Assembly (NCBI GenBank): GCA_045223915.1
Contig: JBGUZU010000026.1
Location: 1 to 32,833, forward strand
DNA from: Ruminimicrobiellum sp045223915
GTDB taxonomy: Bacteria; Elusimicrobiota; Endomicrobiia; Endomicrobiales; Endomicrobiaceae
Length of the DNA: 32,833 nt
Direction: 5' to 3'
In this document: positions 31,670 through 32,833 of the stretch, piece by piece
Position numbering within the stretch: the stretch's first letter is position 1
How the letters are laid out: every line of letters starts with the position of its first letter
Notes under the pieces: model-generated
Told to the model about the DNA's origin: nothing
The model's input: only the letters and a program-made list of their open reading frames with translations
Databases searched by the model: none
Program-made: the position numbers and the translations under genes

Positions 31670-31675
31670 TATAAT
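31670..31675 (+). promoter_or_regulatory. -10 box upstream of the 31776 gene
   Basis: A consensus TATAAT lies about 100 bases before the ATG; no clear -35 is seen. The region 31509-31775 otherwise has no gene. Confidence 0.4.
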
Positions 31676-31775
31676 TTAAAATAGTAAAATAGCGAATAAA
31701 AAATATATTGAAAAAATAAGAGAAATAGGCTATAAAAATAGTGAGGAACAGAAGGCTTTTTTTATAGGGAGAAAA

Positions 31776-32369
31776 ATGAAAGGGTTGATTAAGGTAAAAT
31801 CAATTAAGGTTTTATTGTCTGCGAGAGTAATGAGAGTTGCTCTTGCGATGCTTATATTTTGCAGTATGATAATAAACGGATTTATGCCTAAATCAATAGA
31901 GAATAAAGAGAGTATAGCAGCGATAATCGGAGCGGTGGTAAACAATGTTATAGTTGAGACATTCAAAAGTTGTACAGATACATTGACGGTTATGAGCAAT
32001 AAAGTAACGAAAGATTTATATAAATATTTGAGATTGGGAGAAACGGGAGCAGAGGCGCCTATAAGTAACGGACAGAGCAAGGAAGAAACACCGGTAAATA
32101 CCAGCAGCGACAGCGGAATAGAGATAGAAAGCAGACAATATAAAGAGTTGGTAGTATATAACGAAGAAGATGAAGCAGTAACAATATCAGTGGGGAAGAT
32201 ATCGGAGAGGTTGTATAGGCTGTACAATAATGTGAAAGTGTACTATAGTGAGAATACAAATATAGGGCTTTTATTCTTCATTGTGTTTGTGATAGCAATA
32301 AGGAATAGGAAGGAAGACGGGATAGCAATAAACAAGAAGAATATAGAGGATAAAACTAACTTGTGCTGA
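31776..32369 (+). CDS. Unrecognised 197-residue membrane/exported protein
   Basis: I do not recognise this protein. AGGGAG stands 4-9 bases before the ATG. A hydrophobic segment (about 19-36, VALAMLIFCSMIINGF) after a basic start looks like an uncleaved or weakly cleavable signal. The middle is polar, with a Ser/Glu-rich stretch about 85-115. A second hydrophobic segment (about 163-178, IGLLFFIVFVIAI) is followed by RNRKED, giving a two-anchor layout or a C-terminal membrane tail reminiscent of sorting tails. Arg is mostly AGA/AGG and Ile mostly ATA. The coding strand is conspicuously purine-rich compared with the ftsK operon. The frame stays open about 32 codons upstream of the ATG without a usable start. 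The last codons form one arm of the terminator hairpin. Confidence 0.6.
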   Translation: MKGLIKVKSIKVLLSARVMRVALAMLIFCSMIINGFMPKSIENKESIAAIIGAVVNNVIVETFKSCTDTLTVMSNKVTKDLYKYLRLGETGAEAPISNGQSKEETPVNTSSDSGIEIESRQYKELVVYNEEDEAVTISVGKISERLYRLYNNVKVYYSENTNIGLLFFIVFVIAIRNRKEDGIAINKKNIEDKTNLC

Positions 32370-32395
32370 TGAGGCACAGGTTAGTTTTGTTTTTT
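32352..32395 (+). terminator. Terminator overlapping the end of the 31776 gene
   Basis: AAAACTAACTTGTGC (32352-32366) pairs with GCACAGGTTAGTTTT (32374-32388) with one wobble and a 7-base loop that holds the stop codon; T follows at 32390-32395. The left arm encodes the last five residues of the protein. Confidence 0.85.
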
Positions 32396-32422
32396 GTATA
32401 GGCAAAAAACAGGGAGAAAAAG

Positions 32423-32833
32423 ATGAAAATAGAAGAAATAAAAAATAAAAATATAGAAGATGGACAGGAGGAAAAAATGAATATCTTAACAAAGGTAGTC
32501 ATGGGCATAAAGAAATATTTTAAGGAGACGTACAGCGACCACGTGTTTAGGAAAGTGGTGAGCATATTGGTAGTGCTATGTTTTGTATTGAACATAGCGA
32601 ACCTACCGGCATATGCAAAAAGTGACAGAAGAGCAAAAGATAATAAAGAGAAAAACGAACAAGTAATAAAGACCGGAAAGACAGATACGAGCGAAGTAGG
32701 GTTAACGACATCGGAAGAAGCGATGAGAACGGGAAGCGGAGAAGGAGTAAGCACGATGAATGCGATAGGGAACATGAGTGAAGAACAGGTAGACAGCATA
32801 ATAGAGATAGATGAAGAGAACGGAGTAGTAAAA
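32423..32833 (+). CDS. Unrecognised exported protein, cut by the window end
   Basis: The frame is open for 137 codons to the window edge with no stop. Two starts are possible: ATG 32423 (AGGGAG 7 bases upstream) and in-frame ATG 32477 (AGGAGG about 8 bases upstream); the second has the better ribosome site and gives a more normal export signal. After VFRKVV comes a hydrophobic core SILVVLCFVLNIANLPAYA, ending in an A-x-A site, then a strongly charged Lys/Asp/Arg stretch and a Ser/Thr/Gly/Glu-rich region. It is likely a secreted or surface protein. Codon use (ACG, GCG, AGG, CTA, ATA) resembles the gene before it more than the metabolic genes. No domain is recognisable in the visible part. Confidence 0.6.
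   Translation, partial: MKIEEIKNKNIEDGQEEKMNILTKVVMGIKKYFKETYSDHVFRKVVSILVVLCFVLNIANLPAYAKSDRRAKDNKEKNEQVIKTGKTDTSEVGLTTSEEAMRTGSGEGVSTMNAIGNMSEEQVDSIIEIDEENGVVK

Noticed and set aside
1..32833. CRISPR arrays, tRNA or rRNA genes
   Set aside because: No regularly spaced direct repeats, cloverleaf-like sequence or rRNA-conserved blocks were seen on either strand.

Overview
The window is strongly AT-rich, densely coded DNA from a bacterium with an outer membrane. Evidence for the envelope type is a LolA-type lipoprotein carrier and four small secreted beta-barrel proteins. AdhE under a Rex operator points to a fermentative, probably anaerobic lifestyle. Gene style and content would fit an uncultured gut lineage such as Elusimicrobiota/Endomicrobia. 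That placement is a guess from gene content and has no phylogenetic support here.

Layout. (1) 1-7208 is a DNA modification/restriction island. A two-gene unit on the + strand (EVE-domain protein, Vsr mismatch endonuclease) converges on a three-gene unit on the - strand: a DNA cytosine-5 methyltransferase, a McrB-like AAA+ NTPase and a DUF2357/PD-(D/E)XK nuclease. An unrecognised 156-residue gene lies upstream. (2) 7346-9034 is a ClC-type chloride transporter with CBS domains. (3) 9080-12424 is adhE-rex on the - strand. A consensus promoter is followed at once by an 18-bp Rex operator, so the NADH/NAD+ ratio should control both genes. (4) 12865-14394 holds the first small OMP and a metallophosphoesterase whose promoter implies a leaderless mRNA. 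(5) 14506-20656 is valine/isoleucine synthesis: a T-box leader with a GUC (Val) specifier, ilvB, ilvN, ilvC, then a second OMP and ilvD. (6) 20657-24271 holds OMP3, a DUF815 AAA ATPase, and OMP4 overlapping a membrane-anchored PPOX-fold flavoprotein-like gene. (7) 24401-31508 is a tight seven-gene - strand operon: ftsK, lolA, rodZ-like, rimO, pgsA, an MBL-fold hydrolase and xerD. It joins chromosome segregation, envelope assembly and housekeeping functions. (8) 31776-32833 holds two unrecognised exported proteins on the + strand, the second cut by the window end.

The least explained structure is a family of intergenic hairpin elements at 5-110, 12592-12740, 20724-20860 and 21590-21687. Their stems differ in sequence from copy to copy yet remain perfectly complementary, while loop and flank sequences are kept. 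This is the pattern expected of a selected RNA or single-stranded DNA structure. The other main candidate is the restriction island. There a McrBC-like pair travels with its own cytosine methyltransferase, so it probably works as a conventional restriction-modification system and not as a methylation-dependent one, with separate EVE and Vsr genes alongside.

All statements come from reading the sequence by eye. No database search, folding or alignment program was run.
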